The notes beneath the pieces were generated by a model that saw only the letters and a program-made list of their open reading frames with translations, was not told the DNA's origin and did not search any database. Positions 11,640 through 23,026 of a stretch of 52,025 bases of DNA are shown one piece after another (positions within the stretch are counted from its first letter, which is position 1; the number at the start of each line of letters is the position of its first letter). This stretch comes from Cudoniella acicularis. Its lineage: Eukaryota; Ascomycota; Leotiomycetes; Helotiales; Helotiaceae. Location of the stretch: positions 1 through 52,025 of the forward strand of contig JAAMPI010000206.1 of NCBI GenBank assembly GCA_013054445.1. The letters run 5' to 3'. The position numbers and the translations under genes are program-made.

Positions 11640-12383
11640 TCAAAACCCTCGATATTGGCGTGGCCGCCAACGCGGATGTAATTGTTCATCGATCATCCAG
11701 TCTTGCAGGTCTGAATAATTTTCCTGATGCATGATGAGGAATGGATTGATGGTAGACAATGGATGAAAGCCTTCGCGGAAATTTTCCCCAACTCGATGAG
11801 CCCTTTGCCAAAACCAATCGTGTTCTGGGCGAAATTTCTCGAAGAACAGTTAGCTGTTGTCTGTATTAATGAAATAGACCGTCAGCCAACGCACCTTGGG
11901 TCCAAAATCATTCCAACCTTCGCCCATTCTCGCCGGATTCACTGTTTTTCCGCTGTCCAGCCTACTTGCCATTTTTCTCCACTCGGACCTTGTGAACCTT
12001 GGATATAATCCTTCACCGAGATCGTTTACGCCATAACCGTACCAGTCATGAGGAGCGCTCCAGGTTTTGTACCGTCGAGTATGAGGATCATACCTCTGGA
12101 AGCCGCGACTGACATACGGGCCATTCTCTTCCATATTATGGTAGCCCTTGAAGTGATAGGAATCCCTGATTGACGAGTGAGATAAATACAACATAGCGAT
12201 TTAAGATGCATACCAGTTCCCCCAAAAGTCGGGTTTGATCGGCTCATTACTGCCTTTTTCTTGAAGAAAGACATCAGGTCCTCTGTTCGTGAGAATATTA
12301 TTCAAGCGGCCGAAGAAACCCCGGTGACCACTTCGACCTTTATTGCCATCTTTTGGCCAGACAAATTGAAGGTTTTGTGGCAT
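11640..12383 (-). CDS. Unrecognised Trp/aromatic-rich protein, 3 exons
   Basis: I do not recognise the family. Three exons fit exactly in phase: 12383-12214, 12165-11895 and 11837-11640 (639 nt, 212 residues). Both introns are short (48 and 57 nt). The second has a CTAAC branch site and ends TTCGAG; the first ends ATCAG. The protein begins MPQNLQFVWPKDGNKG and is strikingly rich in Trp, Tyr, Phe, His and Arg (WSAPHDWYGYGVND, DWFWQRAHRVGENF). It ends RPRQYRGF. No signal peptide, membrane helix or zinc motif is evident. The third exon is not an ORF starting with Met, so it is easy to miss. The consistent phase across two introns argues for a real gene; the role is unknown. Confidence 0.65.
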
Positions 12384-13733
12384 GTCTGCTCGTCAAAGGT
12401 GCGCTTTGCAAGAGTACGCTAGAAGCACAGATAAATGCCGGAAAATAGGGCATGGCCTGAGTCAAGTCCCAGGAGAAAAGTGGTAACTTATAGAGTTCAT
12501 GATGACTCCTTGCTAGCAACTTTGCTGGATGTTTGAAGTTTGGTGACGGCTTCAAGCTACTTGCTTGTCAATCTGCGTTGTCGATGATTCCATCGCATAC
12601 CAGCGAGCAAACCATTTGAAGAGTGGGGAGAACAGCACATTTTATACCAGCAATGGTTTGGCGTCAAGGCAACGATTCGACCTCGCTGAAGGTTGAAGAC
12701 AAACCCCTCCTGTTCTCCCTCGTGGTGCCAAACAATAATGGAAAAAAGCAAGGCTGCAATCCGCACATCTAACAGTTTTGTAGAAAAATCCAACCACCCG
12801 TATCGAGGAATACAAGGCCTTGTGATGTGTGACTCGAGTTGTGAATGTAGAAGTTTTACAAAAGACACATCAGGGAAAGAAAGACATTAAGGTTCTTCGG
12901 TTAAGGGTGGGGAAGGATCCTGCTGGCATGGCACGGGCCTCGGAGCAGTAAACACCTCCATTATCCTCCAGACGCGACATTTCCAACATCATCCCCAGCC
13001 TCCAAAGACCTCCTTTGTCCAACTCTTCGTCGCCGCTTTTCATGTCGCGTTATTATTGATTCTCAGTCTTCAGGTGAAAGGGCGTTTATTGGCGTTACGG
13101 GAAGACGCTTCTTCGGACGAAAAATCGAAAGTTTAAGCACGCGTCGAGGGTACCAACAGTCGCCAGGTAGATCGAACAGTATTTGACGCTCAATCGGATA
13201 TCGCACACAGTCGAACTGGATAAACAATTGCTTAAGAAGCTCTATCTCTTGATCCAGGTCTTTCTAAGTCTCCCTTGAGCCTGTGTCAAGCACTGGAAAA
13301 TCGCGCGTGGCAGAGTTAAACACGCGGCTATCCCAACAAATTCACGTCGAAACAGCTCCAAAGGCCAGTTTGCAATCTGCGAAACCTGTCGCGCGCGTGA
13401 GTCGACCTTCAATTGGCACATCAGACTGGGAATAACGCGTACTGGAGGATTGGGTACTGAGAGTGGTTTGGCAGTCTTCAGTGCAGGCGTGAATCAATTC
13501 AAAGCAAGGAGGCATAAATTGACAGCCAGTTGGACATTCAGCACGCTCGGTGACGACATACACCTTTCAACGTATGATGTGCTGAGAAAATTTCGTGAAG
13601 AGCTGTTGCAAGTCGCGTTGTGGTTGAGTTGGTTGTTGCAGGGCCTAGGAAGCAAGAGTTTGAAAACGCTGGAAGAAATTGGTTGGCAACAGCCTGCTAG
13701 AACGAGAAGAGAGCAGCAAAATAATCTGAGATC
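12384..13733. other. Intergenic, about 1.35 kb
   Basis: This lies between divergently transcribed genes (the unknown gene on minus, the sirtuin on plus), so it probably holds both promoters. Open frames here show no family motifs. Confidence 0.6.
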
Positions 13734-16517
13734 ATGCCAACAATCAACGTCGGACCTGGCTCGGGTCAGGAATTGCAGGAAATTGCAGACGCCCTAGGGA
13801 AATCACGAAAGGTGGTGGTTGTGACCGGAGCTGGAATCAGTACGAATTGTGGTATACCAGTAAGTGGAGAACGTACATTTCAAAAGTCTTTGTTAACGCT
13901 AGCTTAGGATTTTCGCTCGGAAGATGGACTGTATTCCTTGATTCAAGCCCAATATGATGCAGCACTCCAAAATCCTCCCTGGGAGACTGCCAATGTGTTT
14001 GATATAGACGACAGACCTCGAAAACGCGTAAAACCGTCGTACTTTTATGAAGTTGTTGCTCCCGATGGCAATGTTGTCGGTGTTATTGATCAGCAAGAAT
14101 CAGCCTCAGAGGAACCAGAACGAGGGCAGCGTTCGCGGAGACGTTCACAGAAATCCCCCTCCAGCAGCCCCTTGAGTTCCAGGTCCACGACGCCTACGGT
14201 TGACATGTCGGATGCAGGCTGCTCCTCGACCATTTTATCACGTGCAGAATCAACAGATGGGACTTCTCCTGGCGAAAGCGAGTCCAGTGCACTTGACACG
14301 ACCCTCTGCTCGCAAGATAGCACCCAAACGTCCGACGCGATACACGTTGAGCTCTCGATAACACGCCCAGAACCAAACCTCCCTCGAAGGACTTCGCGAA
14401 AATCACGCCCCAACCCAGAATCCGCCATTGATTCTTCTACCCCAAATACGTCTACCACAAGCAGTCGGCCATCATCTCGAGGTACCTCCCGACGACAATC
14501 TGCCCCTGGCACTCTGAGCTCTGCGACGTCGATTTCAAGCGCAAGTTCCTCGACAGGATCGCATCTCGATCGACGACGTACCTTGCAACGAGAAGAATCA
14601 AGTTTATTCAGCAAATCTGAAGATCAAATCCAATCCTCACAATCATCACGCGCCAGCTTGCCAAACCTTAAAGGCCGCGATTTATTCGATTCTATGGTAT
14701 GGACAGATCCTTTCACTACATCTATATTTTACATGTTCATCTCCTCTCTCCGTCAAAAAATACAAAAAGACGTCAAATCCACCACAGTAACCCACAAATT
14801 CATCCGAACACTTCGAGACGGCGGCCGTCTCGTCCGAAATTATACGCAGAACATTGACTGCTTGGAAGAGAGGGAAGGACTGTGTACGCAACTCTCGCGC
14901 GGGCCGGGCAATCGTTCACGTTTTCACTCGAAAACGCAACGAGAACCCAGGCCGGAGGAGATCGACGGAGATTCCCCTCACAACGGAGGAGTCGAAGTCG
15001 TTCTCCTCCACGGCAGCCTGGACAAGTTACGATGCGGGATTTGTGCGAAGCTTGCCGACTGGGGCCATCCAGAGCGAGAGGCTGCAACTCTTGCAGGACA
15101 GGCTCCCGATTGCCCGTCCTGCACAGAGTACAATGCCAGCCGTACTGGAAGAGGAAGAAGAGGATTAGCCGTCGGTCGCTTGCGACCAAATATCGTATTG
15201 TATGGCGAGGAACACCCACATGCCAATCTCGTGGGGCCATTGATCACACACGATCTGGGGCTCGGCCCAGACGTGATGTTAATCATGGGAACAAGTCTCA
15301 AGGTACACGGGCTGAAGGTCATGGTCAAGGAATTCGCCAAAGCCGTACATACGAGGGGTGGAAAGGTGGTCTTTGTGAATAGAACAAAGCCACCAGAGAG
15401 TACATGGGGAGATGTCATTGATTACTGGGTGGAGTGGGATTGTGATGCCTGGGTCATGGATTTGAAAGAGAGACGTTCGGATATATGGCTGCCTCAAGGC
15501 ACCATAGAGGAGCCAAAGAAGAAGCGAGAATCTGGAGAGATTAAGTTGGAGATAAAGAAGCCTTCGAGGCCATCAATTGGTATCAGCGCGGCTAAGAGAT
15601 CGAGACCACAAGCTACGAGAGATTGTCGGATGAATGGTGTTTACGTCACGTTTAAGATACTGGATACCCTTGGCAGAGTATGCGACGCCGATGGACGATA
15701 TGCAACTCGCTTGCCATACTTTGAAAAGTTGAGAGTATCGATTGCAGCCTCCAAACCTGAACCAGCCAAATCCAAGAGATCAAAGTCCCTGTCGGCTCCG
15801 AAAGCAGAGAGTTCGGCAAGCAAAAACAGGAAGCGGAAGTCGATGCCTGCCACCGCAGAAGATATCATCACCGATCCCGAACAACTCAAAGTGGTGCTTG
15901 AGAGGTGGGCGAAACTCCGCGAAAGAGCTCCCATTCTTCCAGAAAAACCTTCCCCGGAATGCCTGGCGACTCTTATCGGCAATTTCAATTCCATACCGAA
16001 GGCTCAATACCCATTTCATCAAACTTCAAACAATTTTCCTGTCGTAACGTGGCCAATGCCCAATTTAATCACAAATCCGCCATCAGATTCCACACTCTCT
16101 AGGCATCGCCATCCCAAGAAGTTGGAACCAACATCGGCTCCCGAGAGTCCGACAGAAGTTTTGCCGGTGATTCGACCAACCAATCACGCATACCGCACTA
16201 GATCATCTAGAAAGCTCTCTACTGATGAAACAATTATGGTTGATAGCACTGCTCGAATGGACACTGGGTCTGGAGATGATACCATTGTAGTCGCCACGAT
16301 GGAACATGACAGCTCACAAAATTCGATGCCCACCCCTCCTGAAAGTGATCCGTTCACACCAAGCACGCAAAGGATCAAGAGGATGAGCAGTATCAATAGC
16401 ATTCTGTCAGACCCGGAGGATGAGAAACAAGCGACTACTCTTTCAAGTCCTGAAGATGGAAAAGAGGTCTGGCATGATGCATCTGAAGTTATTGCTTCGC
16501 CTGAGCCTATGACATGA
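13734..16517 (+). CDS. Hst3/Hst4-like sirtuin (NAD-dependent protein deacetylase)
   Basis: Exon 13734-13859, intron of 48 nt, exon 13908-16517; 911 residues. Sirtuins remove acyl groups from lysine using NAD+. Hst3/4-type members act in the nucleus on histone H3 K56. Visible motifs: TGAGIST (31-37, NAD), PDFRSEDGLY across the splice, TQNID (355-359), the HG catalytic histidine (about 410, in LLHGSLDK), zinc cysteines CGIC (418/421) and CPSC (444/447), then MGTSLKVHG and the FVNR strand. A Ser/Thr/Arg-rich, probably disordered insertion of about 190 residues splits DFRSE from the KGRDLFDSMVW segment, as is common in fungal Hst4 proteins. Residue 360 is Cys where NIDG is usual. The long C-terminal tail (after about 620) is low-complexity, with basic patches such as KNRKRK that could be nuclear signals. 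Confidence 0.9.
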
Positions 16518-17370
16518 TTTTGAGGTGGAGTTGGGAGCTTCGTGGGAAATACAAATGGGTTATGATAATGGTATAACTGTATAAGTACTGGCACAACTGG
16601 TGGCAAGCGGCGTTGGAAATACCAGGTTGTGTATCAGATAGAACCCCTATTGATTGAATGAATTACGTTTCAATATCCCCGGGGCCTCCTGGACTTCCCA
16701 TTGCGCATGATGTGGACAGGTAAATTGTCTATGATCGTAGGGTTTTTTTTTTTGGCATCGTGACATATTATGTCGTTTTCATTTTATAACATATTATGTC
16801 ATTACTCGTTATATCGACATGTTTTTATGTCAGAGGTTCAGAACTCGTTGTACTACGGCATATTATGCCGTAGCTCTACAGAAGAAGCTTTGTTGAACTG
16901 ATTTGCTCACAGCTGCATAGATATTGAGGAATTATTATACGAAAATAGCATTTCATCCGCGGACCACACCACCTGTTCACATGTCCTAGCTCGAGGATGC
17001 GGATGAGAGCGGTGCACTGTAAGTTATTCATACGTTGCTCAAAAAGTCTCACAGTTCGTGGGTGTGTCTGCCCTGCATGTCGTCTTTCAATGCATCACTC
17101 TTTTCTGCCTCCGCCAGTCAGGTCTGGTATAATCTTAGCATTTTCTTGGTCTCGCTGGGCCCTGGTTGTATCGTGGGGAATGCGGAAGCTAACATATGCT
17201 AGATCGCGACCAAGAGGTAGCGTCCCCACCCACACTTCACTGATATTGGAATGGTGTAGCTTAGGCCCCCGAAATACTCGATATATTTCCACGAATACTT
17301 TTATACAACACCACAATTCTCACCACTTCCTACAATCTGATCACAAAGGAGATAATTGTACCAATACAAG
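16518..17370. other. Intergenic with a cluster of short palindromes
   Basis: No gene recognised. The stretch contains the palindrome cluster listed separately and an 11-12 bp T-run near 16743. Confidence 0.6.
16762..16873. repeat. Cluster of four related short palindromes
   Basis: GACATATTATGTC (16762-16774), AACATATTATGTC (16788-16800), GACATGTTTTTATGTC (16816-16831) and a perfect 21-nt palindrome CTACGGCATATTATGCCGTAG (16853-16873). All are built around ATATTAT or a similar loop and could form hairpins about 240-360 bp past the sirtuin stop. Confidence 0.85.
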
Positions 17371-18233
17371 ATGTCGGTTTTCGATACATCAAAGAACGCA
17401 TTAGAAGATCTTCGATTTTTCCTAGGTTTTGGATCAGAAAAAATGGCCGATATAGTTTTTGTCTCTATCGATTTCGAAGGCCACAATGAAATCCAATACG
17501 GCTTCAAATCCCCCAGAAACGTTCAACTCGGGGTCTCAACCTCGACTTACGCGACATTCAGCTCCAGCTGCAGCAGGAAGAGCCCACCGCAGATGTACAA
17601 TCCTTGATTTCGACTCGAAACTTCTCGACCGGTACTCTGCGAAAATGCATCAAAGCGCTGGAGAACTTTAGATTCGGCATCTCTGAGACTATCTCTATTT
17701 ACGATCTCGCTGGCAAAGTTCGAGAGCTCACAATCCTAAAGGACGGTTTACACCCCGGGGAGTTCCGCAAAGTCGTTTTGGTCGGCCACACAGCCAATCA
17801 AGAATTCACCTCTATGTATTCGCTCGGAGTATCGAGGAAGTACGACTAAAGCTCCATCATCACTATGTTAGATGTATCCCACATATCGAGGGATGTTCTC
17901 CAACCCGAAGACCGGAAACGAGCTCACTCTTTAGGTGTAGAGGCCATTGCCTAGAGATTAGGAATCCCTTTTGAGCACGAAGACTATCACACCGCCGGCA
18001 ACGACGCCAACTGCGCTCTTCGCGAGTTGCTGCTACTTGCTGTTCGTGATTAGGAAACGCTCCCGTGCTCCTCTGAGTATCAATTGCGTCTTTTAGACTT
18101 GTTTCCAAAGATTGGACGAGCTCCTTTGCCGCCTCGCAGGGATTTCTTTGAGTTTGACAGGCTTGTGGCTCTCCAGCCATCGAAACCGTTAGATGATTCT
18201 GAGGTGCTGGTTGGTCTTTCAAGGTTTAGATTG
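17371..18233 (+). pseudogene. Gfd2/YDR514C-like DEDD exonuclease-fold pseudogene
   Basis: The start ATGTCGGTTTTCG opens a frame with the RNase H-like exonuclease strand VFVSIDFEG (first acidic pair D-x-E). After VQLGVS the coding frame shifts by one base near 17540 (LDLRDIQLQLQQEE is in another frame) and continues through ISTRNFSTG and the late HTAGNDANCALREL motif typical of this fold. Three in-frame stops interrupt it: TAA 17847-17849, TAG 17952-17954 and TAG 18051-18053. Each is one C-to-T change from a Gln codon. The frame ends with TGA at 18231. A small ORF directly after it (18236-18421, WIARRAADPRWR...) may be a shifted remainder of the C-terminus. Assignment to the Gfd2/YDR514C-like group rests on motif memory; the decay is seen directly. 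Confidence 0.65.
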
Positions 18234-20493
18234 CAGTGAAGAAGGCTTGTAGGCGAGCAGTTCGTCAGAAGTGGATTGCAAGGAGGGCGGCTGATCCGAG
18301 GTGGAGATACCCGGGTTTGCTTGGACGGGCTGCTGAGCTGGAGATGAGTGGTGGTTCCTGTGAGAGGGAGGATTTGCTGGAGGATTTTGAATTAGGAGAT
18401 GTGGAAATGGTGGATTCGTAAAGAAAGAGGTGTGACGAGGAGAATGTACGTATGCGTTATGGATTGTTTCTGACAATGATCTAACATTCGCAGGCGTTCT
18501 TCAAAGAGATTGCAACCTTGAGGATATGCTGGAACGGTTCGAGCGAGCTCCGTCTTCATATCATCTGGTTCTCGAGCTCGTCTGCCGTCAGACATACAGT
18601 ACGGATATCATCACAGGCTTGGCCTGCTTGATTCACGCATTGCTGAGAGTTGGGTGAAATGTTCCCGGGCGGATCTGCGGATGGACAGTGGACAGTGGAT
18701 CATGGGGGTGGATTTGAGTGGTTTGGTGTGTGGTTTTGGAATTTGGCAGCAGTATGCTGGAAGGTTGTGGTATTGGCTTGCCAATAGGAGGACTTGGCAG
18801 AAGGCACATCTGCTTAGGCTCTAAGGGTTTATCTTATCTAATCTGATATCAATCATCTTATCAAATTGCTAGCGCGCTTTTTAGCAAGTATTGCGCACAA
18901 AGGCAAAATATTTTGGCGGTCCAGTTGTGAAATTCCTTCCACCTCAATGACCACATCCGCAAGGCCCCGACCGAAGCAACAAGACCGCAACGAAATAGCA
19001 CAACACCACGACACCGCAATACCTCTGAGCACCTTACTCTCTGACGAGATATTTTATCAGTCAGCTTGCCCAGAGATGGTCAAGCGATTTCCCCAGTCTC
19101 TTCATCTATTCCGCACCAGGTGACGAGCTTTATCGTGCATATGAGGCTGCAAATATAGATGAATCCGTTCGAGGACTGAATGAGTATCTATCGTCTCAAA
19201 ATACGGTGTATACCCCTCAACCCACATCTCAGCCCGCTCAGAATACTGTTGCCGCGAATGTACCGCAAACATCCCAGACTATTCAAGGTCCATCTACCCA
19301 ATAAAATCAAGACAGAAACATGTCAGCAGCCGTTACGCTGCCCAAAAAGTTGGAAGATAGGGGAGAGGCGTTGATGCAGTTGCTCGGTGAGGTTAAAAAG
19401 CAATTCCGCCAAGGTGCTGCTCCTTGAAGGCACTTGACGAAATCTACCGACAGCACATTCTCGTACGGAAAAGGCACAATTCAAGGTGATAAGAACGGCA
19501 TTCAACAACCTGTCACATTAATCGCCTTCTTCACGGACAAAAACTCTGCCCGCCTTCCTTGAACCACAAATTCTCTTCCAACACCATCATATTGAAACCC
19601 CCTCTCATTCCATTTCCAGAATTCGACACATCTCAGCACAGAAGTTGTCACAACACAAAAACAACGTCTCAATACATTCCTTCTTTTCAATATGTCCTCG
19701 CCTCAGGGCCAAAAGTCACAAGACTAGACATAATTGTAGGTCGCTATCTTAAGATTAGCGCAGGTCGCAGAAGTCTCAAGACTAGCCCTTTTTAGGATGT
19801 ACATAGGTCAATGATAGTACTTTCCTTCCATTTGTATTCCATGCGCGTATTTCGATGTGATTCTATCATTTCCATGTGTAGTTTTGTTGCCTAGATATCT
19901 GCGAATTGTTAATACTACTTACATCATCGCCGCTTGTTCTTCGAACTAGCTAACTGCGCAAGAAAATATTACTGTAAGCAATGGATGCGGAGACCCCGAT
20001 GCTTAAAACAAAATATTCTTGAAGTGAGGAAGATTCAGAGATCGAAACGCTGCGAAAAGTCAAGCAGCCTAAAGGGTTTGAGAATGGCAAGTGACTGTCC
20101 CGAATTTTATACCCCAACACTTGAAAAGAACAAAACTTCCACAAGATATGTTAATCTAATCTTGAGCTTTTATTGCTCTTTGCTTAAGATAGTATATCTA
20201 GTTTCGTTATCTGGAGCTCTAAATCTTTAAAGTCCATGAAATCTTTGAAGTGTTCAAGCGAATTTTATAACGCCTAACGGCCGATTACGTCTCTAGTAAG
20301 AAGTAATACCTCCGTTCTAACAGGGGAAAAAACAATCCAGGTTCCTGTTCTAAGACAAAAGATTAGCTTTGCATTCACCGGAGTTTGTGGGAAAACTTAC
20401 CCCACCACTGGTAGCTCTACTCCAACCCCCCTTATTACATCTCGTCGCCCCCACCGCATCATTCAAAGTCTACAATTCTGATCCAATAGAAAA
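18234..20493. other. Mostly non-coding stretch with coding debris
   Basis: This holds a possible decayed gene at 18946-19437 (listed separately) and otherwise only short frames without motifs. 19.7-20.45 kb is AT-leaning and shows nothing recognisable. Confidence 0.5.
18946..19437 (+). pseudogene. Possible decayed gene of unknown family
   Basis: A frame starting MTTSARPRPKQQD at 18946 stops at 19123. The overlapping next frame reads well as protein (FIYSAPGDELYRAYEAANID, then a Gln/Thr/Pro-rich tail with Gln-Thr repeats) to TAA at about 19302. It then continues in the same frame (MSAAVTLPKKLEDRGEALMQ) to TGA at about 19425. This pattern fits a frameshifted, stop-bearing remnant, but could be chance. 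No family recognised. Confidence 0.3.
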
Positions 20494-22000
20494 TTATATA
20501 TAATTCCCACCCTGACTTTCCGGCGTTATCTGTAGATTATCATAAAATACACTCAAATTATATGGATTTTTATCTCCGACCACAGTTGGGTCTGTCCCAG
20601 CTCCATTTCCGCCAATCGTGTTTCCGGCTCCGTCTTTGGCTTCGACGTTGAAAGAGAATGTCCATGTTCGGGAAAAACCAAGCGCGTCAAGACCGGAAAA
20701 TGTTTCGATTTCTGTGAGGTGGAAAGAACAAATTCCTGGTACGTACTTGGAGGCACCTTTGTTGATTCTGTATCCCACTGGTCCGGCCATGACTTCCCCC
20801 GGAAACTTCCACCCCATGGGATTATTTCCACTGTCGCCGCTGCATCCTGAGCCAACAAATATTAGCAAAGACTCAGAATTAATTGAACAATTTCTAACAA
20901 CTTACCATCCATAACACGAGACATGTTAGCATTGTAATAGTTTCCCCCCAAGACGAAAATCAAGCCCGATAGCCATTCCGTGGAGATTGAGACCTTATCC
21001 GCTATTCCTTGGTTGTAAGTCCGTATAAGGGATCCACTGTCCGGATCCTGCACACCTTGCTTGGCGGCATCTGCGCAGTAAATAGGAACGGCTGCCGAGA
21101 TGATAGAAGGGCGCATCCAGTGGGCGTCATTGACTGGGGTGCAAGTCAACAGCGCTTGGATTGGTGTGTAAGACGGAGTGAGAGTTGGATTTGGCACGGA
21201 GACAAATGTCACAATTGGAGGAAGTCCTGTCGTCGATGCGGGATCCGGTGCGGTGGTTGATGGTGGTGCGTTTGGAGCGGTGGATGAGAGTGCGGCTGGA
21301 GTAGGTGTGCTCGAGGTTGAATCTGGTGTTGAAGTTGGAGCACTTTCAACAGATGATGGTGCGGCCGGAATCGGCACACTAGATGTTGAATCTAGCAATA
21401 TATTTGATGAACCTTCAGTGGGTGGTGGTGCAGTAGGAATTGCCGTACTCAAGGTTGAAGTCGGTGCACTTTCAGCAGTGGATGGGAGTGCAACTGGAAG
21501 AAATATACTCGACGCGGAATCCAAAGTTTAATTTGTGCTTTCAGTAGATGATGCTATGGCTGGAACAGAGGTATTGGTTGCTAGATTTTGCATAGAAGCT
21601 GGTAGGCTTTCGGTGGATGATGCTGCAACTAAAGTATTGTTGGGCTAGAAATACCCAGATGTTGACACTCTTGTTTCTCCCGAAGCTGTTCCCGGTGAAG
21701 TGTAAGAAGAATAACTCCAAAATGAATTTGGCATCATTGGATTTATATTCTCCGAAATTCCGCTGAGTGAAGACATCGAACTCTCACAGGAAAAAACTGC
21801 TTCTGTTGAAGCCGAACCTGGATATGTGGAGTAAGATAGGCTGTCAACACTGTGAAATCCACTGAGTATCTTTTCGTTTTTGGAAATGCAGATGAATATG
21901 ATATTTGGCCAATTGCAGCATCCGGAGCTTGATATCTGGGCCAGGCCAGCCCGGACAATGGGAAAGGCCCTAAAATCATAAAAATGATGGAAGGTTTCAT
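20494..22000 (-). pseudogene. Ser/Thr/Pro-rich secreted protein with in-frame stops
   Basis: The start at 22000 gives a signal-peptide-like MKPSIIFMILGPFPLSGLA. The middle is a mucin-like Ser/Thr/Pro/Ala repeat region (ESAPTSTL, DSTSSVPIPAAPSS and similar). A conserved-looking C-terminal domain follows (LLTCTPVNDAHWMRPSI, YCADAAKQGV, VMDGCSGDSGNNPMGW), with an intron between 20906 and 20846. The last exon ends GGNYI at 20494. Two stops lie in the same frame inside the repeat region: TAG at complement 21645-21647 and TAA at complement 21528-21530. Each could come from a Gln codon. A further frame change separates the signal-peptide frame from the repeat frame near 21.75-21.8 kb. I therefore call it decayed. 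The cysteine-bearing C-terminal domain resembles tails seen on some fungal chitinase-like secreted proteins, but I cannot name it firmly. Confidence 0.55.
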
Positions 22001-23026
22001 TATAGCGGGAGCCGGGCAAGGAGCAAGTTACAAATATATAATGAAATGGTGACAAGGAATTTGAAATGAAAAACAGGATTTAAAATCGCATTGCAGAGTC
22101 TTCAATTCTAAATTAAAAGAGGCACACATTGCCTGTTCTTTGATAATTCGACACAGTATACCATTTCGCCCTGAGCCTAGTTCCAGGATACTGATGTTTG
22201 AATTCCAACGCAACAGAAGGATGCCAACACGGGTTGCTTATTTTCCAAAATTGCACACGGACCTCAAAATATATTCTTATATTCTGAGCCACCCAAGCGG
22301 AGGAAATTTGCTGGAAGATAATACGAAGTCGTAAACAACGTTCTTCTTAGAGGGTTGGTTTTTGAAAAAAAAAAGATCTTGCGTCACGAACCGTCCCCCC
22401 TTCGTCAGTGGCCTAGCACGGCCCCTTTTCCCAAATTTCTATTTCGCAATTTTCGTTTTGCACTTGGGGAAAAATCATATATCATCGTGAAGATTGTAAA
22501 AGATCCACTGCAAGAAAATACTTATGGAGTCATGATCATTTCTCACGATCAAATACCGGAAACCTTGTGGTGCACTGACGCAGACACGGATTCTAGCTGC
22601 TCATCCCGAAGCGGGTTTTTTTAGCGAGTGGGGTCTGTTGGAAAGGGGGGCCGAAATGTCGGCCTTCTCACCAAATGAGTTGGGTTTATCTTGAATGCGC
22701 CTCGTTTTCTGAAACAGCCACAAGTTTCAGATTGAGTTCGGATAAATGCTGGTAATTCTAGCTAGATTTGTAATAATATTTCACCCGCTGTGAGTAATTA
22801 TTCTTCAGAAATCATGGACTCATCGTGAAGCCACAACTAATGCTGCCCCAAACAATTTTGTCAGTTGCCGGTAATTGATTCAAGTCCCTCAAATCATTTA
22901 GTCTTGTATTCGGCTTTCGCCATTTCTTTTAACAATGCAGGCATGATGCCTGAGACAAATCTCAACCCGAGTCAACTATTTTTTTCATTCCCTCCCCCTT
23001 TGCTACAAAAAGTATGTGATTCGATG
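22001..23026. other. Intergenic, about 1 kb
   Basis: No gene, RNA or repeat recognised. Short frames such as that at 22355-22624 lack motifs. Confidence 0.6.

Noticed and set aside
14090..14614. Minus-strand 174-residue open frame
   Set aside because: Antisense to the Ser/Arg-rich insertion of the sirtuin; such biased codons often leave the opposite strand open.
17371..18233. Reassignment of TAA/TAG to Gln (alternative genetic code)
   Set aside because: The intact genes in this window end normally at TAA, TAG or TGA; C-to-T mutation explains the stops more simply.
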